A stretch of DNA of 64,000 bases from Enoplolaimus lenunculus (taxonomy: Eukaryota; Nematoda; Enoplea; Enoplida; Thoracostomopsidae): assembly GCA_030248215.1 (NCBI GenBank), contig JASANG010003752.1:434001-498000 (forward strand). Direction: 5' to 3'. The translations under genes were made by a program, and so were the position numbers. How positions within the stretch are numbered: the stretch's first letter is position 1; every line of letters starts with the position of its first letter. Below are positions 14,501 to 25,092 of the stretch, one piece after another. The notes beneath the pieces were generated by a model. It saw only the letters and a program-made list of their open reading frames with translations, made no database searches and had not been told where the DNA came from.

Positions 14501-17500
14501 CGTACCTTATAATTTTCCCCTTCCAAAATATTTTTTTTGCAAAAAAATACAATTTTTGCCTTCAGAAATTTTTTGTGATAAAACCTGACAATTTTTCCCG
14601 TTAAAAATTTTTTCGGTGATAAAATGATAAGGTCCCTTTTACCTTACAAGTTTTCCACAAAGAAAATTTTTTGGTGATAAAATGATACGGTTTCAGATTT
14701 CAGAAAAACGTGTTGCATTTTAGAGGTCAAAAAAATTTGTACTCGTTAAAATCGATCCAATAAATTCTTTTCTGTTTTAAAATGCTTAAAATAAAATTTC
14801 CGCATTCCTGCGAATCAGCATGTGTCTTCTTGTGTAATTAGCGTTTTTGATACAAACAAATGCACTGCATAGATCCCACAACTTGGATCAAACCAAGATT
14901 TTGTATTGCGGTTTAGTTCTAAAATTTTTCATAAATCTGTAACGCTCACAATCTGTAATATGAGCGTCGTCCAGCTAATTTTTGTGCATATATAAATTCA
15001 TTATAAACAAAGGATTAAACCTGTTAGGTCAAAAACCTATGTTAACAATGATGTTGTGGCAAATATTAAAGCAACGTTGACTTGCATTTATTGGTTAAAT
15101 CTAAACGAATTAAAGCACGCTACCTGGAACCAGAAACTAATCTACAAACTGGCTAAACAGATGCAAAGTGCAGCAAGAACAATGCTTTATTGACGGGGGT
15201 TAAAGTGCAATAAGCCAAACCTTTCTGGCTGCAAAATCAGCACCAAAAGCGCAATTAAAATAATGTTTTGCAATAACAAAGGACTACTGTAATGTGACAA
15301 ATTCATTGTTTACCTGTGTTCGTTGCACCTTACTTAAGCCCATACTGTTAATGACATCGACTATTAAGAGGAGGCGACACTGATAACTGTTATTTATTTT
15401 TAATTTACCCCATACAGGGTGCAACTGGATATCCGTTTCCGTTTCGGTTTCCGGTAAAAATCGGAATCCGCTTCCGTTTCCGTTATAGAAATACTAGAAA
15501 TTCGTTTATTTTTACGTTCTAAATTAGTTATAAATTACGCAAATTTCTCGCAATTTTCCATTACAGATGTGCTACAATTGTCCGAACGGAAACAAAAAAT
15601 ACGATATTAATCCGTAATCTTAAAAATTTCGATGCATCTGTCATTTATTCTTCAAAGTTTTAGAAAACCCGGTGAACGTTCAGAAAAATTAAACCTATTT
15701 GAAATTAATATACTTCAATATCCGTTTTCCGTTTCCGTTCCGTTATTTCGATCACTATCCGTTCCCGTTATTTTTACTATCCGTTTACACCCTGACTCCA
15801 TGCTAGTTACACATAAACGCTTTTTATATTGTTTCGTTCGAGCAGAATTGACTTGCTTGGTTTAGAAGAAGTGCAGCCGGGATTTCGTTAATTCGCAGTC
15901 AAATTCATGAAAAACTAACACAAATGCACTGACAAGAGAGCCCATCCTTCTGGCTCAGGGAAAGGTTTGGATACCCTAATCGCGGCCCAGGTATCAGCAT
16001 GCCGCTATAGTGCTCCACGCAGCTCGTAAATCAGAGGAAGGCACCAACAGGGTTTAGTATATCGACAAAAAATGTGATCCTCCTAGAAAAACTATTAGCC
16101 TCGTTTGTGAGCCATTTAAATCCGGCATTCACGATTAAGCCTATTAGTCTAAGTTTACACAGAAGCATATTCCTAAGTCTAAGCTTAAAACCAAAGCCTT
16201 ACAGTCTCCAGGTCCCCCCAGCCTCTGTCCCGCTATGCGCAGACCGTATAATTAACATAGGCTAAAAATGTAGTCTACAGCTAAGGTTGCGCTGTAGAAG
16301 TTTCATTGGAAAACATGACACCACTGAAAAAAACATGAATTAATATCTGGATACCTCAGTCTGTACTAAAGATGTACGTACCTGATATCCGAATCGGGCC
16401 GCATGAGAACGACAATTCCCTGTCGATGTCAAACCATTGTTTGAAACCAAACAATTCTGAGCCGTTGAAATACTTTCGTTCGACCGGTTAAAGCTTTGGA
16501 AGACATTCGATTTTTGAAGTTGTAATTTCTTACTGCCACTGTTGCATTTGTCTACTTTTGAACTAATATACTTGTTGAAACTACGCTTTCGCCTTAACGA
16601 GTTCCATTTGTTTTTCGAAGCCGCCTGATTGGTTGAAATAAATTGTACTCCTGTAAATTCCGATTGACGTGTGTTTAGGACACTACTTCGTGGTCTGGTT
16701 ACGCAATTGAATCTTGTGTTTTCAACAGGCAATTGATTAGAATCTAATTTGTCTAACGTATTAGTTAACTGGCAACATAAAGATGTAGTTTTCGCGGTTG
16801 AAGTGTTCGAAATGTTCGCTGGACTGTGTCCAGCCGGTCGATCTAACCAATCACTGCAGTATAAAGTAGTTGTCGAATCGTACACTGGCAAATTACAATC
16901 GGCTGGAAACGTAGTTTCTTTTGAAGTACCGCCTAAGCTTCCCAACGATCCCATGTGATAGCTTTTTGCGTCACTATTTAAACGATATTCGGTCATTTGT
17001 TTGATTCTTCGAGGATGCGCACAAAATTCAGTCACCACTCGTTTGCCAGCGATAATAGGGTTGCCAATTTTTGACGGTATCCGTGATGATGTGTTCGTAT
17101 GATCAGATGGATACAATTGCGGAGCGGAACACACAGACGCCGGTGACGGTTGTGGATCAGAGTACAAGTCAATATAATATGCTTGAATGAGTGAAATTGG
17201 ATTTGATGAGGATACAGTAGTAATATGAGGTAACGAAGCATTTGAAACATTTTTATTTACATTTTCAACAGAACGTTGATTTTGTGTATTTGCGATAGTC
17301 AAATCAGATAAATCGCATACGCCAGCGTCCCAAATTTTGCCATAATCTTCAGATCCACATGGCAAAAGACTACGGAAACGGCCAACTTGATCGGTTCTAG
17401 GTTCGTTACAAGAGCTTGAGGGTATATTATGGTTTGGGACCTTCGATCGAGACGCGTTCTGATATGCTTTATCCCATACTGTGGGATTTTTGATTTTACG

Positions 17501-17740
17501 TTGCGAATTTTTTAACTGCGCCATATGACAACAGTTTTCAACAGAACGACTCAACGATTGAAATGATGAACCAGGAAGACCGGTTTGAGAAGTAGACGGT
17601 TTTTGCGGAACCGTTTGCTGTAGAACTTTGACGAGCGACGTTGTCATCGGGATAAACGCGGCTGGATTCTTCGATTGTTGAGCAGAACCAGCATGAGCAG
17701 CGTGAATAACCGATGCTTCCAGTTTATCATTTGCGGTCAT
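5569..17740 (-). CDS. Unknown Ser/Asn/Thr-rich protein, at least three exons, 3' end not found
   Basis: Exons on the minus strand: 17740-16382 (453 codons, ATG at 17740 just after an acceptor-like AACAG), 7176-6956 (TTTTAG acceptor, GTAAAT donor) and 6304-5569. Donor phases 0 and 2 fit the next acceptors exactly, which random open frames seldom do. The first exon ends CAG/GTACGT. The protein read so far is about 772 residues, hydrophilic, with no membrane segment, signal peptide or domain I know; the middle exon has a more ordered stretch, VPQWLDIFNPPGEN, and exon 3 begins NDRFLDWLPG. At 5569 the sequence CGA/GTAAGT is a strong donor directly followed by a stop, so the gene probably goes on to exons I could not find below 5500, or ends there. 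The 9.2-kb intron between exons 1 and 2 may hide more exons. I do not recognise the family. Confidence 0.7.
6800..6836. repeat. Short AAACCT array
   Basis: Four to five units of CTAAAC, in the intron between exons 2 and 3 of the unknown gene, ahead of AACCTAAGCCTGG. It is related in form to the CCTAAG arrays in MITEs. Confidence 0.8.
7879..7974. repeat. Minisatellite, three units of 32 bp
   Basis: Units of the form ACCAATCAAGCAAACCGATC plus AGTGATCGGTCG. Each unit holds short GATC-centred palindromes. It lies in the 9-kb intron of the unknown gene. Confidence 0.85.
8228..8386. mobile_element. MITE of the CAAGGTGAGCTGGCTACG family
   Basis: About 160 bp, with the family blocks in the order CAGCTCACCTTGCT, GGGGCTAAAA, a middle like CTTACAAGCAAGGT, and GCCCCCCTTGGCTACG. 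Relatives at about 2130-2230, 8571-8708, 11893-12054, 13430-13597, 22060-22200 and 22527-22684. The outer ends are an imperfect inverted repeat of GGCTACG type. Non-coding. Confidence 0.65.
8571..8708. mobile_element. Second copy of the GGCTACG MITE family
   Basis: Starts CCCGTAGTCACCTCATTTTT and ends CCTTGGCTGCGAGCC. It has the same middle as the copy at 8228, more degraded. Confidence 0.55.
9004..9141. repeat. Perfect tandem duplication of 69 bp
   Basis: Positions 9004-9072 and 9073-9141 are identical, beginning TCTACTTCATAGCGGCAAGC. With no differences, the copying is recent or is an assembly artefact. Confidence 0.95.
10290..10500. repeat. Dispersed GC-rich repeat (TCGCAAGCGAGAAGCCAG family)
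   Basis: Contains GGGTGGGGGCTCCGACTCTC, GCAAGCGAGAAGCCAGACGC, then ATTTTAAAACT and CCGGTTAGGGTGGGG. The same blocks occur inverted at about 18480-18670, and partly at about 3895-4080, 40935-41040 and 41400-41530. The open frame across it is repeat, not a gene. Confidence 0.65.
11893..12054. mobile_element. Copy of the GGCTACG MITE family
   Basis: GGTAGACAGCTCACATTGCT through the GGGGTTAAAAAATTTTTC block to CTCCCCCCGACTAAGGTCCTG-like right end. Same layout as the other copies. Confidence 0.6.
12568..12731 (+). mobile_element. CCTAAG MITE, diverged copy
   Basis: Starts GGCCGTAATTGTAGTATAAA, has TTAAACCTAAGCCGAAGA inside and ends TCCGCCGCTGATCTTTAC before a GGGCCC. The left inverted repeat is shortened. 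Confidence 0.65.
13430..13597. mobile_element. Best-preserved copy of the GGCTACG MITE family
   Basis: Left end GGGCCCGTATCCAAGGGGGG, right end AAGGTGAGCTGGCTACGAGCC. The ends pair as imperfect inverted repeats. The interior holds the ACCTTGCTTGTAAATCAC block found in all copies. I could not fix a target duplication. Confidence 0.65.
15415..15794. mobile_element. hAT-type MITE with CAGGGTG ends
   Basis: Starts CAGGGTGCAACTGGATATCC and ends CTATCCGTTTACACCCTG. The flanks ACCCCATA and ACTCCATG match at 6 of 8 bases, fitting an old 8-bp duplication. The interior is rich in CCGTTTCC and is non-coding. A shorter relative lies at 19120-19259. Confidence 0.7.
16382..17740 (-). CDS. Large first exon of the unknown Ser-rich gene
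   Basis: A 1.36-kb open frame, exceptional in this window, where most frames close within 250 bases. It starts MTANDKLEASVIHAAHAGS and ends ARFGYQ before a GTACGT donor at 16381. Ser, Asn and Thr dominate. Short basic patches (SLRRKRSF, PRRIKQM) could be nuclear localisation signals, which is inference. An acceptor-like AG just 5' of the ATG suggests a non-coding or short leader exon upstream. Confidence 0.75.
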
Positions 17741-18479
17741 TAAACACTGTTTCAATAAAATGGGTGTTTTATTTTATAGAGAAGTATTAAAATCTGTAGC
17801 GCATTGTTGAACAATGAGTAATTATTGGCACAATTATGAATAATTTCCTGAAACTTTAATTGTATTAAATATATGTCGTAGCCCAAGCCGTAATTCAAAC
17901 CAATTCGTACAAAACGAATTTTGTAGGAGTTGATAACCAAAATTTTCACTTCTGATGTTGAGTATTATGAGTTTTAAAACGACCGAAATATAAGAAAACA
18001 AGCATAACTCAACATAATTGAAACATTGAAGTGTGTCAATGCACCTCAAAATGACTACATCAGCAAAAAATGTAATCTAGAATCTAAACCTACTCTTTAA
18101 TAGACTCACCAGAAACCTGGACGCCCCTAAAAGTAACATGGGCCACGATAATGATATACGTGTTATGGATCTTAATTGTTGAAAATCAATGTTTAGCCTT
18201 ACTGCCGTTGAACGACACTGTAGTTCACCAAACCTGGCCATTATTGGGGGCATGTGAACTGTTCCGCAGCTTTTAATTTCTACGTTTGCGGCACTTCTCG
18301 AGGCTGTATCAAAAATTTTAACTGTTATTTTACTCTAATCAGTCTGAGTAGGATACGTCGCACCAATCGTCAGCTGCATTGCCAAAAAAATTTGGCGTCG
18401 AACAGGTCTTCAACTGGGCATGAACCGGCGTTTAGGCGCACGACTAACGGAAAATTTGCTCAAAACGTGCACCGTAAAA

Positions 18480-18670
18480 TCAGGGCCATGGCAACCACCC
18501 CCATACCCCCATGTGGGGCCCCCTGCCCCTAAAAACCCCCCACCCTAACCGGTTGAAACAAAAACCACTTCAGTTTTAAAATGCGACTGGCTTCTCGCTC
18601 GCGAGTTTTAGGGCCCCCCCACCCAAGAATTTGAGGGGAGCCCCCACTCCTGCCTGCTCCTGCACTGCGT
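18480..18670. repeat. Dispersed GC-rich repeat, inverted copy
   Basis: Complement order of the copy at 10290: CCCCCACCCTAACCGGTTG, GACTGGCTTCTCGCTCGCGA, then runs of C with CCCAAGAATTTGAGGGGAGC. Ends are unclear. GC content far above its surroundings. Confidence 0.65.
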
Positions 18671-19119
18671 CAAATGCTCTTGCGTTATTTTAAGTGATAA
18701 AAGAATAATCACACAACTATTAAAACGATTTTGTACAAAATTAACTTCTAGGTCATACTTTGTTTAATACGCTATACAAACTTGATAAAAACCCTACGAA
18801 TATTGTTGGTAAAATACATTGAAAAATAATTTATTTCTTAAAATTCTGAACAAAATTATTGCGTTTTGCTGCGGGCTCACCGCTATTGTGGTATTTTTTT
18901 GATCGTCAACATATCATGCAATTATCGCGTTATCATTCAAAATATTCATCGGTGTAAGAAATTTAATAAAGAGATAATTGAGCAAAAAGTCACTCAATTT
19001 GTACTCATGAACGAGTCGAAGTTGAAAAGACCAGTCGGAATTAATTTGTTGCTAAGCAATTTTTACTCCTTTTTTATTAAACTTTTAACGTTTAACGTGC
19101 TCCAGTGGATACTGTCAAC

Positions 19120-19259
19120 CAGGGTTTGAAACCGTATATCCGTTTTCGATATGGAAATGCCGGAAATTCCGTTTACGCTATACTTCAATATCTGTTTTCC
19201 GTTTCCGTTATTTCGATCACTATTCGTTCCGGTTATTTTTACTATCCGTTTATGCCCTG
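19120..19259. mobile_element. hAT-type MITE with perfect 8-bp target duplication
   Basis: A 140-bp element starting CAGGGTTTGAAACCG and ending CCGTTTATGCCCTG, flanked on both sides by CTGTCAAC (19112-19119 and 19260-19267). The perfect duplication dates it as younger than the copy at 15415, of which it is an internal-deletion relative. Confidence 0.88.
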
Positions 19260-19438
19260 CTGTCAACTGACGGTTATGCTACATATCAAATGAACGTGTA
19301 AAGAGAACCCAAATCTTAAAGGAATTCGTAAATGAGAGTTGAGTAAAACTGAATAACAGCTTGTAAATAAACTGTCGTATCCATAACTTTGTGCAATACC
19401 GATTTACTTCAACATTACTGTTTTATATTTATTTCTGA

Positions 19439-19676
19439 GTGTCTTGGATACTGAAGCCCAAAAAGGTTTCAGTGTCCTGGATGCTGAAGCCAAAAAATTT
19501 CAGTGTCTGTGGCTTCAGTGTGCATCACACTGAAGCCAAAATGTTTCAGTGTCCCGGACACGGAACCTTTTTTAACTTCAGTATCCCGGACACTGAAGCC
19601 CTATTGAAACGTTTTGACTTCAATGTGCTGGACACTGATGCTTTTTTGGCTTCAGTGCCCATCACACTACCCTCTT
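19439..19676. repeat. Array of CACTGAAGCC / GGCTTCAGTG palindromic units
   Basis: Eight or so irregular copies of TTCAGTGTCC.GGACACTGAAG-type sequence in both directions, including the perfect palindrome core TTCAGTGTGCATCACACTGAA. The open frame that spans it is a by-product. It may be a collapsed foldback element. Confidence 0.6.
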
Positions 19677-20224
19677 TAAAAGCTACCTGGTGTACGCTTG
19701 ATATTGAAGAAGTTGCATTACTTAATTACAATTTTCTTCGTTTGAGTAGAACTGCTGTGTCCACCGGACTCTACTAGATTAGGATTACAAGGATGTTTGA
19801 AACCTTATTAATCGACGTTTTGACTTTGAATGCTAGTGCAATGCACATAAAATATGGACAATGTTTAATAACTCGCAAGGTACAATCAGTTGTTCGACTA
19901 CAAGACAAAACTTAAACAGATTAGCAATGCTACTAAAATGTGTTTGCTTAACAGTATTAATATACATTTTAGAATCTAAATGGCTATCATAACGTGCATA
20001 CCAGACATTTCTAAAGTTGTGTATCTGTTTGTAAAGCCATAATGAATCACATAGTATATACGATAACTTTAACAAAATCCCCAAAAGAATTTGTTTATTG
20101 GTTAAACACAACTTTTGTTGGCAAGCCATGTTGAATTTTGGGGTCTTTTTGGTTACCCCTCTCACAAGCGGTTGTTTGCCTAAAAGTGGTCGGATTTCAA
20201 ACGTAACTACTCTCTAAAAGGTTA

Positions 20225-20540
20225 AACTAACTTGATTTAAGCTTAAGTTAATCCACCAGTATTAAACTTACTTTCTAGATTAACTACACTAACTAGTAGG
20301 TTTACGCTTAAACTCATTTTAAATCATACTTATTTTCAGTTTAAGCTAAACTTAATGAACTCTAAGATACACGGCTGCTTTTGTTACTTAAACTAAAAAT
20401 AAGTTTACTTAAACTCGTGTTAAACTTAAAAACACGTTAGTTCAAGTAAAACTAAAAATTCTAATTTAGTTAGTCCGTCCAGCCATTTAAGTCTTACTTA
20501 AACTGATATTCAAGTTTAGTTAAGCTATAATTTAAGTTTA
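20225..20540. repeat. AT-rich TAAACTTAAG block
   Basis: Dense TTTAAGCTTAA / AGTTTAAGCTAAACTTA words in both directions with the mark AACTAGTAGGTTTACGCTTA. A related block with the same order lies at 24540-24870. Each is followed within about 60 bases by a full CCTAAG MITE. Confidence 0.6.
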
Positions 20541-20602
20541 AGTTTTTGGAGAGTATATTCAGGAAACAGGGCCTCCGCGACAATAAAATTCTAACACTGT
20601 TA

Positions 20603-20810
20603 GGCCAATGTAAAGAACAGGGGTGGAACAGTATTGTAAGCATATTCCTGAGCCTAAGCCTAAGCCTAAGCCTAAGTGTAAGAATGAGCATATTCCTAAG
20701 CGTAAGCCTAAGCCTAAGGCAAGCAAAAAAATTTGTGTAAAGCTTTAAGCTTACTCTATTCTAATCCCACAGAAAAACGTTCCGCCGCTGATCTTTACAT
20801 GGGCCCACTG
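20603..20810 (+). mobile_element. CCTAAG MITE, full length
   Basis: Ends pair as inverted repeats of about 27 bases: GCCAATGTAAAGAACAGGGG on the left and CGCTGATCTTTACATGGGCC on the right. The interior holds arrays of CCTAAG (the complement of TTAGGC), the word AGTGTAAGAATGAGCATATT, and AAGCTTTAAGCTTACTCTAT before GTCCCACAGAAAAACGTTC. No protein-coding frame. Confidence 0.8.
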
Positions 20811-20902
20811 TTATAATATTTTACATTCTGAGTTCAACGTGAACCTTTGTAAAACATGAATATTTTTAATTTAATTTAACATTCATACAAACATTCTTGA
20901 AT

Positions 20903-21117
20903 TTTTAGGTCTTTTTGGTTCGCTCTCTCAAGCAGACGTTTGCCCAAAAATGGCCGGATTTTAAATATTTTGGCTTACTTGAGCATTTCGTGACCTCCGC
21001 TAAAACATTCCACGTTCAAATTTGAATATTTGAAAAATGTATCAACATATTTGAAATTCAACCGTTTTTCGGCAAACACCGGCTGTGGTGTGAGGGGTAA
21101 CCCAAAAGACCCGAATA
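20903..21117. mobile_element. MITE with GGTCTTTTGGGTTACC-type ends
   Basis: Left TTTTTAGGTCTTTTTGGTTC with CTCTCAAGCAGACGTTTGCC; right CGGCAAACACCGGCTGTGG with GTGAGGGGTAACCCAAAAGA: an inverted repeat of about 55 bases around an AT-rich middle. A half copy lies at 20120-20205, and relics of the ends at about 4465-4515. Confidence 0.65.
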
Positions 21118-22059
21118 GAATTTTGGTTTTTGCTTCATTTAGCTTCATTAAAACGCGAGCCTAAGTCAAAGCCCAAAAACGTAGTTCCAGGTTAAATGCG
21201 GTTTAGACAGACAAATAGCAAAAACACTTAAATCAGTCATAATTGTGCATTCGCAAATTGTACCCGATTGAATAAGACTGTGTCTACTGTTTTCAACAAA
21301 TATTTCATGCTTGGAAAACAGAGCGCAAGGCTATCGTCGGAAGTTTCAAGCGAACAGGATCCTATACGCAATTTTAGCGTTACATCGTTGTACAACGTTT
21401 TCGTTTTGCAAGTCTAGAAGGGTCGCTCCCATCTTGTTGCACTCCTGCGAATGCATGATCCATGGTATTATAGCAGAACTCCCTAAATGCCACAACTTGG
21501 CTCTATGCTATATCGAATTTAAAGCCAATGTTACTTTTAGGGCCGTAACAGTAGAATAAGCTTGTTCCTAAGCCTAAGCATATGCGTTGCAAAAGTTCAC
21601 CAGCCTAAGCCTTAAGCGAAGAAATACAGCCTTAAATCTAAGCCTACTCTTTTACAGACTCATCAGAAACCGGGACGGCCCTAAAAGTAACATGTGCCGA
21701 ATATAGCATATATAAGCAAAAACATTTTTGAGTTCGTGTTATTTTTAAACACAAAAACATGTTAATATGTATGAAACTTTGGAAATTCAAACTCTAATTT
21801 CCAATTTCAATACAGACAGAAAATTCAAAATTCCTATAAATCGAAATTTCAACAGGCATAAAATATGTTGCTGGCTTTACAGCACGTATCACCTACATAT
21901 AAAACCTATTAGTACATTTTGGTTGTGTTAAAAAAATCTGAACACGTAATAGAATTATAGCAAACACACTACTCTATACGTTATACATCCTATTAACATT
22001 CAGAAACTAACCACCGTTAGGCTTAAAAGTTATGTTTACACCGGTAACCTGTAAAGTTG

Positions 22060-22200
22060 ATAACCGAGGGGGGTCAGGTGGGTCCAGAACCACTTTGACC
22101 GTTAACTAGAAAAGTTTGATCTTCGCTTGCAAGTCATTAGAAATCCTTACAGGATATTTTTAAATTTTTACCTCCCCTAGCAAGGTGAGTTGGGTCAGGG
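22060..22200. mobile_element. Copy of the GGCTACG MITE family
   Basis: Has CTTCGCTTGCAAGTCATT and CCCCTAGCAAGGTGAGTTGG in the family order; the left end is degraded. Confidence 0.5.
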
Positions 22201-22526
22201 TTTCCTGCAGCCAGTTGCGGCCGGCGAATTTAAGAGTAGAAAGTCGACTTGTTTGCTTGTAACATTGTCTTATATTCACCGGTTATAACTAAACAAATTT
22301 AAATGCGCATGCTATGTGACTAGAAACAAATACAAGGGCTCGCAGGTATAGCAAAGGGTAGAAACTTAAATGTTATACACTACATTGCTTGGACATCTAC
22401 CATTCCAAATTAAATAGCCGTATTGTCAGCAGTCTGAAGCGTCTATTGCCAATAAGTAATATGTTCCAAAACAAGCGAGCTGTGACTGCAACAAATCTAA
22501 AATTCCTTACAACAGCATACCGAACC

Positions 22527-22684
22527 CAAAGCCAAGGGGGCAGAAAATGCTCAGCCCCCAGTGAGAATTTAGCCTTCCCCCTAGACAATTTTCAAAGTTT
22601 CTTGTCAGTCATCGAAAACGTTTGCATGCCCCTCCTGAAAAATGTTTAACCCAGTATATCAAGGTGACCTGGCTACGAGCATGT
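22527..22684. mobile_element. Copy of the GGCTACG MITE family
   Basis: Runs from AGCCAAGGGGGCAGAAAATG to AAGGTGACCTGGCTACGAGC. It lies about 160 bases before the hAT-type MITE at 22846. Confidence 0.55.
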
Positions 22685-22845
22685 AGCAGAACAGGTTGCG
22701 TACAATACACGTGCCAACTTTCAATACTCACCATTAATTGGTTCATAAGTCACAAGACCTATCACCAGCACTGACGATGGGTGTTCGTTACATTTGAGAA
22801 ATTGACAAAATAGAACAATCAACCGAGTTAAGTGTCCGTAACAGT

Positions 22846-23227
22846 CAGTGGCGGATCCAGGGTCTCAAAATGGGGGGCCAAAATTTCACAGGTAATAAAC
22901 TTATTTTTGACCATACTGTAGTGACCCAAATAAGAGGGGGAGGTCCCCATTTTGAGTCCCAATTAATAGGAGTCCGTATCCCTAATATGAATCCGTAAGC
23001 GGGTAGAGTCCTTATAAACCCTTGTTTAGAGTCCATGAATGGCTATTATCCCTAATTGTAGCGCATAAATGACTCAAGGGCCAAGAAACTTTAAAGCGTG
23101 CTTATACTATTGTGTATAAAACAGAGAAATAAACAGCGTAGAACAGCAATTGACACTATATAATTTTTGTCGAGATGCTGATAGGGGGCCCACGGCCGGG
23201 GTGGGCCCCCCCGTGGATCCGCCACTG
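22846..23227 (+). mobile_element. hAT-type MITE, CAGTGGCGGATCC family, 382 bp
   Basis: Ends CAGTGGCGGATCCAGG and GTGGATCCGCCACTG. Flanked by a perfect 8-bp duplication GTAACAGT (22838-22845 and 23228-23235). Inside are runs of G and C near each end and an AT-rich middle with no long frame. Confidence 0.92.
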
Positions 23228-23580
23228 GTAACAGTTATGATTTAAACTGTTACCGTGTAACCAGTTCAGAATATCAACATTATTGTCAAAAAAACTTTAT
23301 AATCGCTTAAAAAACAATGTTTAATGAGTGAAAACCACATATTAACAACATTTTTTTGCATTTCGGTAAAAGCACAATAAAAAAGTGCAAAAAAACTTGA
23401 AATGCATTCACACTGACAATACAAAATGCATCAATCACGACAGCATTTAAACGGTGTAAAATACTTTTGAAATCCTTCAATTTGTTCTGATGAATCAGCA
23501 AAATGATAAATATTGTTTCACGGTAAAAATGCGAAATTAATCAAATTACAGTGACAAATTGTTACAAAAATATTGAGCTT

Positions 23581-23754
23581 CAATGGCGGATCCATGGGGG
23601 GGCCACCCCGGCTGTGGCCCCCCAACAGCATCTCGACAAAAATTATATAGCAATTTTATGACAATAATTCGTGGTTTGTGTGCGGGTCAAAAGTAAGTTT
23701 ATTACCTGTGAAATGTTGCCCCCCCCCCATTTTGACATCCTGGATCCGCCACTG
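23581..23754 (-). mobile_element. hAT-type MITE, CAGTGGCGGATCC family, 174 bp, reverse orientation
   Basis: Starts CAATGGCGGATCCATGG and ends TGGATCCGCCACTG, flanked by a perfect 8-bp duplication TTGAGCTT (23573-23580 and 23755-23762). Its interior is the complement of the two ends of the copy at 22846, so it is an internally deleted copy inserted the other way round. Confidence 0.92.
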
Positions 23755-24539
23755 TTGAGCTTCCACATGCAAATTCAAATGGGACACACACCGGGCGTGC
23801 CGCCCTTCCCATCATACCAGGGATTAAAACCAAAATTTTGGTATTAGTGCTAGAATTAAGTTTGCCTATTAGCAAGAGCTTCGCTGGCGAATTTTTCTTT
23901 ATTATATATCGCAGAGTTCCACGTTTAATACTGCTCAATCCGGCGCAAGTGAGTTTGCACGCATGATACCTGGCGTGTGCTGGAGTGCTAGAAAATTTCA
24001 AAATTTATTTATTTCTGTAACATTCATTAAACGCTCATTTATTTTCTCTCACTCTAAAAAATAAAATGTGGGGGGAATATCGAAAATTGTAAATTTTACC
24101 ATTTATTTAAAATATTAATAATGTTGTATTGTTTTACACTGTCTTTTTTGCGTTTAAAATGTGATAAAAAGACAAAAGTGCACCTATTTGTGTGCATACT
24201 GTAATTATACGCGATTGCAATTCACACTTGCGCTAATTTACAATCATTATTTGCTAATTTTAGCTTTGTTTTCACACAAAATATCTATTAAAAATAAAAT
24301 AAATATCGCTTTTATGATGCGCACTGAAGTGTCTTAATAATGTTTCAAAATAGAAAAAACGTGTAGCGAAAAATAAAGACACTACAAAGTTCAATAAAAT
24401 TTCTATGATTGCTTGTTTTAAAGTAACTGATGATTAAATTTTGAAATGCTACAAAACAATTTTCAAATTCTCATATAGAACAAATTGCCGCACCATATAT
24501 AGAACCTATCTCAAATATGCTGTAGCCGATACGGTAAAG

Positions 24540-24870
24540 GTTGAACTAACGAATACTCTTTGAAAGCATAAACTAACTTAATTTAAGCTAGCTAATCCGT
24601 CAGCTTTAAGCTAAACTTTCTAGATTTAAAACTAACAAGTAGGTTTACACTTAATAAACTCATTTAAAATCTTACCTATTTTTAGTTTAAGCTAAACTTA
24701 ATAAATTTTTAGGTATACATAATTTATTGGCTACACACTTGTTAATAAAACCGAAAATAAGTTTAACTTAACCTTCAGTATGGTCCACGTCCAGCGATTT
24801 CACTAGGAGTTACTTCAACTAATTATCAAGTTTAGTTAAGCTATACCTAATTTAGCTTTAAGTTTTTAAA
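24540..24870. repeat. AT-rich TAAACTTAAG block, second copy
   Basis: Shares with 20225-20540 the order CTTTCTAGATT, AACAAGTAGGTTTACAC, TTTTTAGTTTAAGCTAAAC and TCAAGTTTAGTTAAGCTATA. Non-coding. Confidence 0.6.
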
Positions 24871-24895
24871 GAGCACTGATTTGCTTCCAAAATTT

Positions 24896-25092
24896 TGGCC
24901 CATGTAAAAATCAGGGGCGGAACATTTTTCTGTGGGACTGCAATAGAGTAAGCTGAAGCTTTAGACTAAATTTTTTGCTCGCCTTAGGCTTAGGTTTGGA
25001 AATATGCTCTTTCTTACGCTTAGGCTTAGGCCTAGGCTTACGCTTAGAAATATAATTATAATACTGTTCAGCCCCTGTTCTTTACATAGGCC
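24896..25092 (-). mobile_element. CCTAAG MITE, full length, reverse
   Basis: Begins GGCCCATGTAAAAATCAGGG and ends CCTGTTCTTTACATAGGCC, with CTTAGGCTTAGG arrays inside and TTCTGTGGGACTGCAATAGA near the left end. It mirrors the element at 20603. Confidence 0.8.

Larger units (their letters stand above)
7177..16381. other. Large repeat-filled intron of the unknown gene
   Basis: About 9.2 kb between two exons whose phases match. It holds several GGCTACG MITEs, a CCTAAG MITE, a hAT MITE, the GC-rich repeat and two tandem repeats. Open stretches at 11249-11644 and 13706-13903 (minus) lack a convincing pair of splice sites, though extra exons cannot be excluded. Confidence 0.5.

Noticed and set aside
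19439-19777. 112-codon plus-strand frame
   Set aside because: It spans the CACTGAAGCC palindrome array; the repeated peptide comes from the repeat.
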